Shown here: one piece after another, positions 47,516 through 56,077 of the stretch
Position numbering within the stretch: the first letter of the stretch is position 1
Layout of the letters: every line of letters begins with the position of its first letter
DNA from: Pseudoflavonifractor sp964504285
Lineage (GTDB): Bacteria; Bacillota; Clostridia; Oscillospirales; Oscillospiraceae
Direction: 5' to 3'
DNA length: 64,000 nucleotides
NCBI GenBank assembly: GCA_964504285.1
Contig: CAZDDZ010000003.1
Location: 38,313-102,312 of the forward strand
Made by a program: the position numbers and the translations under genes
The notes under the pieces: generated by a model
Told to the model about the DNA's origin: nothing
Seen by the model: the letters and a program-made list of their open reading frames with translations, nothing else
The model's database searches: none

Positions 47516-48367
47516 ATGGAAAAGGCCATCCGGCGTTACTGGCCCATTTTTGTGCTGCCCACGCTGGCAGCCTTCATCATTGGCTTTATCATTCCGTTCG
47601 CGCAGGGCGTCTATTTGTCGTTCTGTAAATTCACCACGGTCAAAAACGTTACCTGGGTCGGCATTTCCAACTTCCAAAAGGCGCTGGCCGACCCGTCCTT
47701 CGGGCAGTCCTTCTGGTATACCGCCGCCTTTACGGTGGTTTCGGTCATTGTTATTAATGTACTGGCCTTTTCCGTAGCGCTGCTCCTTACCCGCGGCATT
47801 CGGGGCACCAATGCCTTCCGCACTACCTTTTTCATGCCCAACCTTATTGGCGGCATTGTTCTGGGCTATATTTGGCAGATCCTCTTAAACTGCGCCCTGG
47901 TTTTACTGGAAAAGCCCCTGCTCAACCTGGACGCCAGGTACGGATTTTGGGGTCTTGTCATTCTCATGTGCTGGCAGCAGGTTGGCTATATGATGATTAT
48001 CTATGTGGCAGGCTTGCAGAGCATTGACGACTCCTATCTGGAGGCGGCTCGTATTGACGGAGCCACCCCCGGCCAGATCCTGCGCCGCATTAAAATCCCC
48101 ATGGTCATGCCCTCGGTGACCATCTGCACCTTCCTCACCCTGACCAATGGCTTTAAACTGTTTGACCAGAACCTGGCCCTTACCGGCGGCGAGCCCGCCC
48201 ACGCCTCTGAAATGCTGGCGCTGAACATCTACCAAACCTTCTACGGCCGTTCCGGCCCCCAGTGGAAGGGCATTGGTCAGAGCAAGGCGGTCATCTTCTT
48301 CCTGCTGGTGGTTGCCATTTCACTGATTCAGCTCCGGCTCACCCGCTCTAAGGAGGTGCAGAGCTAA
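47516..48367 (+). CDS. Sugar ABC transporter permease (MalF-type)
   Basis: A 283-residue permease with six helices: FVLPTLAAFIIGFIIPFAQGVYLSF at the start, and the EAA loop YLEAARIDGATPGQILRRIKIPMVMPSVTICTFLTLTNGFKLFD. The family pairs with MalG-type permeases. It ends at 48367, whose A is also the first base of the next ATG (one-base overlap). GGGGGAAATGG precedes the ATG. Confidence 0.92.
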   Translation: MEKAIRRYWPIFVLPTLAAFIIGFIIPFAQGVYLSFCKFTTVKNVTWVGISNFQKALADPSFGQSFWYTAAFTVVSVIVINVLAFSVALLLTRGIRGTNAFRTTFFMPNLIGGIVLGYIWQILLNCALVLLEKPLLNLDARYGFWGLVILMCWQQVGYMMIIYVAGLQSIDDSYLEAARIDGATPGQILRRIKIPMVMPSVTICTFLTLTNGFKLFDQNLALTGGEPAHASEMLALNIYQTFYGRSGPQWKGIGQSKAVIFFLLVVAISLIQLRLTRSKEVQS

Positions 48368-49209
48368 TGAACAGGAAAAAATCTGTCTCCAACACCATTT
48401 GGACGGTAATTATGACGGTGGTATCCGTCATCTACATGTATCCCATCTTCATGATCCTTATGAACTCCTTAAAAAAGGAGACTGCCATCACCACTTCGGG
48501 CGCGTTCCAGCTGCCCACCGCCGAGACCTTTGCCGGTCTTGATAACTACGTCAATGCTGTCAGCGCCAAGGGGTTTCTCCAGAGCTTTGGGTATACCCTT
48601 TTTATCACGGTGTCCTCTGTGGCGCTGATTTTAATTTGCTGCTCTATGCTGGCCTGGTATATCACCCGTGTTCAAAATGTGATTACCAAGGGCATTTACT
48701 TTCTGTGTGTGTTCTCCATGGTGGTGCCCTTCCAGATGGTCATGTTTACGCTGTCTGCCATGTCCGATACGTTAAAGCTTAATACTCCCTGGAACATCTG
48801 CATTATTTACCTGGGCTTCGGCGCGGGCCTTGCGGTATTCATGTTCTGCGGGTTTATGAAAAGTATTCCGCTGGAGGTGGAGGAGGCCAGCATGATTGAC
48901 GGCTGCAACCCCATCCAGACCTACTTCCACATCGTATTCCCCATGCTCAAGCCAACCCTCATTTCCGTGGGCATTTTAGAGGCTATGTGGGTCTGGAACG
49001 ACTACCTGCTTCCCACGCTGGTGCTCGACCTCAACAAGTACAAGACCATTTCCATGCTCATTCAGTATTTCCGCGGCAGCTATGGGCGTGTGGAGATGGG
49101 CCCCATGATGGCCTGCATCATGCTCACTGTGTTCCCCATTGTGGTGCTTTACCTTTTCTGCCAGAAGCACATTATCAAGGGCATGGTAGCCGGCGCGGTG
49201 AAGGGATAA
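48367..49209 (+). CDS. Sugar ABC transporter permease (MalG-type)
   Basis: A 280-residue permease: VIMTVVSVIYMYPIFMILMNSLKKE at the start, EEASMIDGCNPIQTYFHIVFPMLKPTLISVGILEAMWVWNDYLLP in the EAA region, and a terminal QKHIIKGMVAGAVKG, which is characteristic of the MalG branch. It forms the pore with the preceding permease. Confidence 0.93.
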   Translation: MNRKKSVSNTIWTVIMTVVSVIYMYPIFMILMNSLKKETAITTSGAFQLPTAETFAGLDNYVNAVSAKGFLQSFGYTLFITVSSVALILICCSMLAWYITRVQNVITKGIYFLCVFSMVVPFQMVMFTLSAMSDTLKLNTPWNICIIYLGFGAGLAVFMFCGFMKSIPLEVEEASMIDGCNPIQTYFHIVFPMLKPTLISVGILEAMWVWNDYLLPTLVLDLNKYKTISMLIQYFRGSYGRVEMGPMMACIMLTVFPIVVLYLFCQKHIIKGMVAGAVKG

Positions 49210-49218
49210 GGATTCCGT

Positions 49219-50223
49219 ATGACAATCAAAGATATTGCAAGGCTTTCCGGCTACGCCGTGGGCACCGTTTCCCGGGCGCTGAACGGCAGCACCAATATTT
49301 CGCCTGAGGCCAAAGCGAAGATTATGGCGGTGGTGGAGGAACACCATTTTCGCCTAAATAGCAACGCCAAGCATTTAAAGCAGCAGGCCTCCAGCGGTAT
49401 CGCCGTGGTGGTTAAGGGTACCCACAATATGCTCTTTGCCACCATTGTGGAACGTATCCAGGAACTTTCCAGAGAAAAGGGGTACGCCTGTATCGTCTAC
49501 TACATCGACGAGGACGACGATGAGATTGGTCAGGCGCTCCAAGTCAGCCGGGAGCGCAAGCCCCTTGGCATCGTCTTTCTGGGCAGTAATCTGGAGTATT
49601 TTAAGGAGTGCTTTCCCGCCATTACCGAGCCCTGCGTTTTGGTGACGAACAGCGCGGAGAGCCTGGGATTTTGCAACCTGTCCAGTGTCTGCACCGACGA
49701 TGAGACGGCTGCGGCAAAGGCGGTGGGCCACCTTGCCCAGCTTGGGCACAGACGCATTGCTGTGCTGGGCGGCAGAATGGGGGCCTCCGACGCGGCTTCG
49801 GCCCGCTTTCGGGGCTGTCTGAAAGCATTTCAAGCCTACGGAATTCCCTTTGATGAAACCCGTCAGCATGAGATGAGCCGTTTTGCCATGAGCGGCGGCT
49901 ATAACGCCATAGGCAGGCTCCTGGATAAAATGCCCGATCTGACGGCGGTGTTCGCCATGTCCGATGTGCAGGCAGTGGGTGCTATTCGGGCGCTTCACGA
50001 CCGGGGACTGCGTGTACCGGAGGACATTTCGGTCATGGGCTTTGACGGCATTGAGCTGGGCAGCTACATGACCCCCATGCTGGCTACCATTGGGCAGGAC
50101 GCCCGCCGCATGGCCGACCGGGGCATGGAAATTCTGTTTGCCCACATTGCCGGGGAGAGGGGTGCGGTGCACGAGCGGGTGCCCTTTGTCCTCCGCGGGG
50201 GCGAGAGCGTCAGGCCCTTGTAG
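49219..50223 (+). CDS. LacI family transcriptional regulator
   Basis: A 334-residue repressor. The HTH is TIKDIARLSGYAVGTVSRALNGSTNISPEAKAKI with the hinge helix HFRLNSNAKHLKQQ. The sugar-binding domain has IAVLGGRMGASDAASARFRGCLKAF and the C-terminal ISVMGFDGIELGSYMTPMLATIGQD. It is encoded between the permeases and malQ. Two palindromes with an AACGTT centre lie at the promoter of this operon, so it likely represses it until a maltose-type inducer binds. Confidence 0.93.
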   Translation: MTIKDIARLSGYAVGTVSRALNGSTNISPEAKAKIMAVVEEHHFRLNSNAKHLKQQASSGIAVVVKGTHNMLFATIVERIQELSREKGYACIVYYIDEDDDEIGQALQVSRERKPLGIVFLGSNLEYFKECFPAITEPCVLVTNSAESLGFCNLSSVCTDDETAAAKAVGHLAQLGHRRIAVLGGRMGASDAASARFRGCLKAFQAYGIPFDETRQHEMSRFAMSGGYNAIGRLLDKMPDLTAVFAMSDVQAVGAIRALHDRGLRVPEDISVMGFDGIELGSYMTPMLATIGQDARRMADRGMEILFAHIAGERGAVHERVPFVLRGGESVRPL

Positions 50224-50281
50224 CGGGAGAATCTGCTCCCGGCGTACTGGCCATGTACCCTATTGAGAGGAAATGATCAAA

Positions 50282-51778
50282 ATGAGAACCAGCGGTGTTT
50301 TGATGCACCTGACCAGTCTGCCCTCCCCCTGCGGAATCGGCACCATGGGAGCGCAGGCGCGAAAATTTGCCGACTTTTTAGCGGCGGCGGGACAGACTTG
50401 GTGGCAGATTCTTCCCATTTGCCCTACCAGCTTCGGGGACTCGCCCTACCAGACCTTTTCCACCTTTGCCGGTAATCCCTACCTGATTGATTTAGACGAT
50501 CTTTGTGCCGACGGTCTCCTGGAGCGGGAGGAGTACGAGAGCCTTAGCTGGGGGGACGATCCTAAAGCGGTAGACTACGGCCTGATGTACCGCACCCGCT
50601 ACCCTGTACTCCGGCTTGCCTGTGCGCGCTTTTTAAAAAGCCCCGCCCCGGAATACCAAACCTTCTGCGCAGAAAACGCCTTTTGGCTGGAGGATTATGC
50701 CTTTTTTATGGCATTAAAAGAGCGACACGGCGGTGCGCCCTGGCAGGAGTGGGAGACCGATCTCCGCAGTCGTCAGCCCGCCGCGCTGGAGACCGCCCGC
50801 CGCGAGACAGGAGCCGAGCGTGACTTCTGGAAGGCGGTGCAGTACCTGTTTTTCCGCCAGTGGTGGGCACTTAAAAGCTATGCTAACGGCAGGGGCGTGT
50901 ACATCATCGGGGATTTGCCTATCTACGTCTCCGGGGACAGTGTGGACGTTTGGGGCAATCCCGAGCAGTTCCAGCTGGACGAAAACCATCTGCCCACCGA
51001 GGTGGCGGGCTGTCCGCCTGACGGCTTTTCCGCAGATGGCCAGCTCTGGGGCAACCCGCTTTTTGACTGGGAGGCCATGGAGCGGGACGGCTATACCTGG
51101 TGGGTGCGCCGCATTGGATACCAATGCAAAATTTATGATATGCTCCGTATCGATCACTTCCGTGGGTTCGATTCCTACTATGCCATCCCCTACGGCGCGG
51201 CCGACGCCCGCATTGGTGTGTGGCGCGAAGGGCCGGGTATGAAGCTCTTCCGCGCAGTGGAGGCCGCCATTGGCCCTCAGCGTATTATCGCCGAGGATTT
51301 GGGGTTCCTTACCCAGTCGGTGCGTCAGCTTTTAAAGGACTCGGGTTTTCCCGGCATGAAGGTGCTGGAGTTTGCCTTCGACAGCCGAGATGGCTCCGGG
51401 TCGGATTATCTGCCCCATAACTTCACGAGACATTGCGTGGGTTACACCGGTACCCACGACAATGAAACGATTTTGGGCTGGATGGCCAATGCCCCCGCCG
51501 CCGACGTGGACTACGCCAAGGAATACCTTCGCCTGAACGAGAGCGAGGGCTACCACTGGGGCATGATGCGGGGGCTGTGGGCCAGCGCCGGAGATACCGC
51601 CATTGTCCAAATGCAGGATTTGCTGGGTCTGGGCACAGAGGGCAGAATGAATGAGCCCTCCACCGTGGGAAAGAACTGGAAATGGCGTGCCCTGCCCGGC
51701 TTTGACAGCGATGCGCTGGCCGAGCGTCTCCGCCACGAAACAGAAACCTACTGCCGCCTGCCTGCGGCACACTTGTAG
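50282..51778 (+). CDS. malQ: 4-alpha-glucanotransferase
   Basis: A 498-residue GH77 enzyme: SGVLMHLTSLPSPCGIGTMG at the start, QILPICPTSFGDSPYQTFSTFAGNPYLIDLD, GDLPIYVSGDSVDVWGNP, MLRIDHFRGFDSYYAIP (catalytic nucleophile Asp in RIDHFRG), IAEDLGFLT (acid/base Glu) and YTGTHDNETILGW. It transfers glucan chains between maltodextrins and releases glucose. The ATG at 50282 is eleven bases from GAGAGG; the ATG at 50273 is too close. It feeds the phosphorylase encoded next. Confidence 0.94.
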   Translation: MRTSGVLMHLTSLPSPCGIGTMGAQARKFADFLAAAGQTWWQILPICPTSFGDSPYQTFSTFAGNPYLIDLDDLCADGLLEREEYESLSWGDDPKAVDYGLMYRTRYPVLRLACARFLKSPAPEYQTFCAENAFWLEDYAFFMALKERHGGAPWQEWETDLRSRQPAALETARRETGAERDFWKAVQYLFFRQWWALKSYANGRGVYIIGDLPIYVSGDSVDVWGNPEQFQLDENHLPTEVAGCPPDGFSADGQLWGNPLFDWEAMERDGYTWWVRRIGYQCKIYDMLRIDHFRGFDSYYAIPYGAADARIGVWREGPGMKLFRAVEAAIGPQRIIAEDLGFLTQSVRQLLKDSGFPGMKVLEFAFDSRDGSGSDYLPHNFTRHCVGYTGTHDNETILGWMANAPAADVDYAKEYLRLNESEGYHWGMMRGLWASAGDTAIVQMQDLLGLGTEGRMNEPSTVGKNWKWRALPGFDSDALAERLRHETETYCRLPAAHL

Positions 51779-51817
51779 GGGCGACCTATGGTTGTCCAGC
51801 TAAAAGGAGGACTTTTT

Positions 51818-54121
51818 TTGAACGAGCAAGCCAAAACAATTATTTCTGCCATGGAGGGCTATCTGGCCCACCCCTACCACACTACCCCCGCCGGTGCCAG
51901 CGCCACCGAGCTGCATCAGGCGCTATCGGCCGCCGTTATGGACGAAATCGCGCCCCGCTGGGCCGAGAGCCGTACCCGCCACTGGAATACCCGCCACGCC
52001 TACTACCTCTCGGCGGAGTTTCTGGTAGGGCGCGCTGTCTACAATAATCTCCTCTGCCTGGGGCTTACCGGGGAGCTGGACACCCTGCTGAAGGAAAAGG
52101 GCGCGGGTCTGGCTGCCATGGAGGAGATAGAGGATGCCGCACTGGGAAACGGCGGCCTTGGCCGCCTTGCCGCCTGTTTTCTAGACAGCGCCGCGACCTT
52201 GAACCTGCCGCTGGACGGATACGGCATCCGCTACCGCTACGGTCTGTTTAAGCAGGGCGTCGAGCAGGGCTTCCAAACCGAGCACCCCGACCACTGGACG
52301 CAGTACGGCGACCCCTGGAGCATTCGCCGGGAGGCCGATACGGTGGATGTGGTCTTTGGGGACATGACGGTGAAGGCCGTTCCCTACGACATGCCCATCC
52401 TGGGCTATGGCACCGATAATGTAGGTACCCTCCGCCTGTGGCAGGCAGAGGGTGAGGGGGCCGCGCCCATCTCGGGCGTACTCTACCCCGACGACTCTGA
52501 TGAAAACGGCAAGCTGCTGCGCATTAAGCAGGAGTATTTCTTCTCCAGCGCGTCCCTTCAGGATGTTTTGCGCAAGTACAAAGCCGAGGGGGGCGACCTT
52601 GCCCGGTTTGCCGAGAAGAACGCCTTTCAGCTCAACGACACCCACCCTGTCCTCTCCATTCCCGAGCTCATACGCCTTTTGATGGCCGAGGGCATGGACT
52701 TTGACGAAGCCTTTGCCGTCGCCCGCAATGTATTTTCCTACACCAACCACACCATCATGGCCGAGGCGCTGGAGACCTGGCCCCGCGACCTGATGGAAAA
52801 GGCTCTCCCCGGCATGTTTGCTCTCATTGAGCAAATAGACGCCCGCCTTGCCGCCGAGCTCAAGGCGCATGGCGTGGCCGAAGATGTGGCTGCAAGAATG
52901 GCCATTGTGCAGGACGAGCGGGCCCACATGGCGTTCCTTGCCGTGTACGCGGGGCGGTACGTTAACGGCGTGGCCCGGCTTCACACCGAGATCTTGAAGG
53001 AGGAGCTGCTCAAGGATTGGTACGCGGTCTGGCCGGAGCGGTTCCAGAACAAGACCAACGGTATTACCCAGCGCCGCTGGCTGGCGCTCTGCAACCCCGA
53101 GCTTGCCGCCCTGCTTACCGAGCTTTTGGGCAGCGACCGCTGGCTCACCGACCTCTCGGCGCTGGAGGACCTGGAGAGATACGCCGACGACCCCGAGGTG
53201 CTCAACCGGTTCCGCAGTATCAAGGCCGACTGCAGGACTTCTCTGGCCCGCTTTGCCCACGAAAAGCACGGCATAACGTTGGAGCCAAACACGCTCTTTG
53301 ACGTGCAGATTAAGCGGATGCACGAGTATAAGCGGCAGTTTTTAAATATTTTAGCCATTTTGGAGCTTTACTTTGAAATCAAAGAGGGGAGCCTTCGGGA
53401 CTTTGCCCCCACTACCTTTATTTTCGGCGGGAAATCGGCCCCCGGCTACCGCCGCGCCAAGGGGGTTATCAAGCTCATTCACGCGGTGAGCGCCCTTATC
53501 GCCGCGGACGAGGCGGTTTCGCCCTACATTAAGGTGGTGTTCCTGCCCAACTATAACGTCTCGGCCGCCGAGTACATCATTGCCGCCGCCGACGTGTCGG
53601 AGCAGATTTCCACCGCAGGAACCGAGGCCTCGGGCACCGGCAACATGAAGCTTATGGCAAACGGCGCAGTGACTTTAGGTACTCTGGATGGGGCCAATGT
53701 GGAAATTGTGGAGGAGGCCGGGGAGGAAAACGAGTATATCTTCGGTGCTCATGTGGAGGAAATCCGCGACAGAGCCCAGGACTATGACCCCAATGAGCTC
53801 TATGAGTCCGACAGCCGCATCCATCGGGTGCTGGACGCGCTGGTGGACGGCACGTTGGACGACGGAGACACCGGTCTGTTCCGGGAGCTGTACGATTCCA
53901 TTCTTGAGGGCGCTTCCTGGCATAAGCCCGACCAGTATTACCTCCTGCTGGATTTTGGGCGTTATCTGGATAAGAAAATTCAGCTCAACCGGGAGAGCCG
54001 CAATGAGATGGCATTTGCCCAAAAGGGTTGGCGGAATCTCTGCCACTGCGGCAAGTTCTCCTCCGACCGGGTCATTGCCGAGTACGCCCGGGATATTTGG
54101 AACATTAAGCCCACCATATAA
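51818..54121 (+). CDS. glgP: Glycogen/maltodextrin phosphorylase
   Basis: A 767-residue GT35 enzyme: HAYYLSAEFLVGRAVYNNLLCLG, DAALGNGGLGRLAACFLDSAATL, FQLNDTHPVLSIPELIRLL, FQNKTNGITQRRWL, VQIKRMHEYKRQFLNIL, and the PLP-binding EASGTGNMKLMANGAVTLGTLDGANVEI (Lys of NMK). It releases glucose-1-phosphate from alpha-glucans. The start is TTG at 51818, seven bases after AGGAGG; the frame extends upstream to an ATG that precedes that site. It is slightly shorter than E. coli MalP but keeps all catalytic segments. Confidence 0.94.
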   Translation: MNEQAKTIISAMEGYLAHPYHTTPAGASATELHQALSAAVMDEIAPRWAESRTRHWNTRHAYYLSAEFLVGRAVYNNLLCLGLTGELDTLLKEKGAGLAAMEEIEDAALGNGGLGRLAACFLDSAATLNLPLDGYGIRYRYGLFKQGVEQGFQTEHPDHWTQYGDPWSIRREADTVDVVFGDMTVKAVPYDMPILGYGTDNVGTLRLWQAEGEGAAPISGVLYPDDSDENGKLLRIKQEYFFSSASLQDVLRKYKAEGGDLARFAEKNAFQLNDTHPVLSIPELIRLLMAEGMDFDEAFAVARNVFSYTNHTIMAEALETWPRDLMEKALPGMFALIEQIDARLAAELKAHGVAEDVAARMAIVQDERAHMAFLAVYAGRYVNGVARLHTEILKEELLKDWYAVWPERFQNKTNGITQRRWLALCNPELAALLTELLGSDRWLTDLSALEDLERYADDPEVLNRFRSIKADCRTSLARFAHEKHGITLEPNTLFDVQIKRMHEYKRQFLNILAILELYFEIKEGSLRDFAPTTFIFGGKSAPGYRRAKGVIKLIHAVSALIAADEAVSPYIKVVFLPNYNVSAAEYIIAAADVSEQISTAGTEASGTGNMKLMANGAVTLGTLDGANVEIVEEAGEENEYIFGAHVEEIRDRAQDYDPNELYESDSRIHRVLDALVDGTLDDGDTGLFRELYDSILEGASWHKPDQYYLLLDFGRYLDKKIQLNRESRNEMAFAQKGWRNLCHCGKFSSDRVIAEYARDIWNIKPTI

Positions 54122-54126
54122 AAAAG

Positions 54127-54152
54127 GCACCCCGCGTTTTAGCGCGGGGTGC
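54127..54152 (+). terminator. Terminator after the phosphorylase gene (first copy)
   Basis: GCACCCCGCG/CGCGGGGTGC around TTTTAG, then TTTA. An almost identical hairpin recurs at 54336. Confidence 0.85.
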
Positions 54153-54335
54153 TTTAGGCTGACGCCAAAGTCGCCAGCCTAAAGCCAAATTCGGCACAAT
54201 GCCAAATTTGGTCGCCTGCGGGCGGGTTCCTGCACGCGAAAGCGGGGGCGCCGCCCCCCTTTCACACTATCCCCCGCTTAAAAACCGCAACCTTTAGACA
54301 TCCGCTTTAAAAATGGTTGTTTTTAAACAAGCCGG
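54153..54335. repeat. Hairpin-rich dispersed repeat between two terminator copies
   Basis: The stretch 54153-54264 resembles the end of the window (63891-64000). A hairpin of the AGGCTG..CAGCCT type, a second hairpin ending before TCGCCTGCGGG, and an identical 55-base stretch (54210-54264 and 63946-64000) that includes GGGGGCG/CGCCCCC follow in the same order. Stem bases differ in a compensating way between the two copies. Confidence 0.7.
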
Positions 54336-54367
54336 GCACCCCGCGTTTTATCGCGGGGTGCTTTTTT
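54336..54367 (+). terminator. Second copy of the phosphorylase terminator
   Basis: GCACCCCGCG/CGCGGGGTGC around TTTTAT with six T. It differs from the first copy only in the loop and the longer T run. Confidence 0.85.
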
Positions 54368-54370
54368 CTA

Positions 54371-54399
54371 TTGCTACCGAGGCTGTTTCGGGATAAAAT
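54371..54399 (+). promoter_or_regulatory. Promoter of the two-component operon
   Basis: TTGCTA (54371-54376) and TAAAAT (54394-54399), 17 bases apart, 32 bases before the response-regulator start. Confidence 0.55.
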
Positions 54400-54430
54400 A
54401 AGAAAAAACAGCGAGAGTGGAGGGAAATCC

Positions 54431-56011
54431 GTGAGTCTGTATCGCATTATGGTGGTGGATGACGAGGCAGAGGTGCGTCAAGGCATTGCCCGGAAAATCG
54501 ACTGGAAGGCATTGGGCTTTGAGATTGTAGCCGATGCGGAAAATGGCAGGGATGCACTGGAGAAGGCCGAGTACCTGGACTTGGACGTAGTGCTTACGGA
54601 TATTAAAATGCCGTTTATGGACGGACTTCAGTTCGGCGCGGAGCTTGCCAAACGAAAGCCCGCCGTAAAGCTGATTGTCTTTTCCGGCTTCGACGAGTTT
54701 GAGTTTGCCAAGGAAGCCATTAAGCTCAACGTGGTGGAATATGTCCTTAAGCCGGTGAACGCCGAGGAACTCACCGGCATTCTGCTCCGGGTAAGGGAGA
54801 CCCTGGATAGGGAAATCGCCCAACGGCGCAACATCGACCAGCTTACTGAGGCCTATCAGCGCAGCCTGCCCCTTATGCGGGAAAAATTCCTCCATGAGCT
54901 CCTACGTGCCCCTATGGACGGGGCGGAGGTCAGCCGTCAGGGCGAAAAATTTTCCCTCTCGGTGCGGGATGGGCAGTACAAGGTCGTGGCTGTGTGCAAT
55001 GTGGACGTGCGGCCCGACCGGCCCCCTGCCATTGCCGCTGAGCTGGTGAGTGTGTCGGTGCGTCAAATGCTGGATGACGCGCTGCGGGGACGCTGCCGCC
55101 GGGAGATTTTTCCCAGTGTTACCTCGGCTATCGTGGTCACTGCCTGGGACAGGGACCCGGTGGAGGAACTGATGAATCTCCTGGGCGAGGTGTGCGAGGA
55201 GTGCTCCCGTATTTTTAATGTGGCGGTGACCGCGGGTATCGGCAGACCCCGGGAAAGGCTGGAGGAGCTTTACCTCTCCTACGCCGAGGCCCGGGCTGCG
55301 GTGGAGTACAAGGTGCTCACCGGTACCGGCAAGGCCATCTATATTCAGGACATGGAGCGCACCGGCGGTGTGGCGGCCGACTATGATCCCCGCCGTGACC
55401 AAAAGCTCCTCTCAGCCATTAAGTTTGGCTCCCGGGAGCAGATTGAAACCCAGGTGGAGCAGCTGCTGGACGAGGGGGGCAACGCCTGGAGCACTCAGGC
55501 CAGGCTCATGGCAGGACTGGGCGCCCTAATTCCCATCATTCAGCGCTATAACTTGGGCGAATGTGAGATGCTGGGGGTGCGGGAGCGCTGGATGGAATTA
55601 CTCAGGGAAGATACGTCCCGTGTGAAAATACGCCAATGGCTGCTGGAGGTTTGTCTGCGCATGAGCGGGCGGCTCAATCAGGAGCGGGTTTCTTCCGCTA
55701 AACGCCTGGTGGAGGAGGCCGAGAGCTATATCCGCGACCGCTACGCCGACTCCGCCCTCTCGGTAGAGGCAATTTGCCAGCGGCTCCACATCAGCCAATC
55801 CTACTTTTCCACCATCTTTAAGCAGGAGACCGGCATGAGCTGCGTGCAGTATCTTACCGACGTGCGCATGGAAAAGGCGGTAGAGCTTTTGCGGGGCACC
55901 AACGACAAAACCTATCTGGTGGCCGAAGCCGTGGGCTACGATGAGCCTAATTATTTTAGCTACGTCTTTAAAAAGAAATTCGGTGTTTCACCGTCCCAAT
56001 ACCGAAAGTAG
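54431..56011 (+). CDS. AraC-type response regulator (YesN-like)
   Basis: A 526-residue protein. A REC domain (about 1-120) has YRIMVVDDEAEVRQG, phospho-acceptor Asp in DLDVVLTDIKMPFMDG, and the Lys of VLKPVNAEEL. A long middle part follows, then a C-terminal AraC double HTH (about 425-526): DSALSVEAICQRLHISQSYFSTIFKQETGMSCVQYLTDVRMEKAVELL and DEPNYFSYVFKKKFGVSPSQYRK. It is likely the activator of the mgl genes downstream. GTG at 54431 has GGAGGG six bases upstream. Confidence 0.93.
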   Translation: MSLYRIMVVDDEAEVRQGIARKIDWKALGFEIVADAENGRDALEKAEYLDLDVVLTDIKMPFMDGLQFGAELAKRKPAVKLIVFSGFDEFEFAKEAIKLNVVEYVLKPVNAEELTGILLRVRETLDREIAQRRNIDQLTEAYQRSLPLMREKFLHELLRAPMDGAEVSRQGEKFSLSVRDGQYKVVAVCNVDVRPDRPPAIAAELVSVSVRQMLDDALRGRCRREIFPSVTSAIVVTAWDRDPVEELMNLLGEVCEECSRIFNVAVTAGIGRPRERLEELYLSYAEARAAVEYKVLTGTGKAIYIQDMERTGGVAADYDPRRDQKLLSAIKFGSREQIETQVEQLLDEGGNAWSTQARLMAGLGALIPIIQRYNLGECEMLGVRERWMELLREDTSRVKIRQWLLEVCLRMSGRLNQERVSSAKRLVEEAESYIRDRYADSALSVEAICQRLHISQSYFSTIFKQETGMSCVQYLTDVRMEKAVELLRGTNDKTYLVAEAVGYDEPNYFSYVFKKKFGVSPSQYRK

Positions 56012-56077
56012 GGCAATGGCTTTGACTAGAGCCTTTCTGAAAAGTCCATGCAATGATATAAAAAGGAGGCAACCGGA

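Noticed and set aside
56028..56060. Second copy of the 24072 MITE
   Set aside because: Only about 17 of 20 bases of one end match, and no opposite end is visible nearby. At most it is a remnant.
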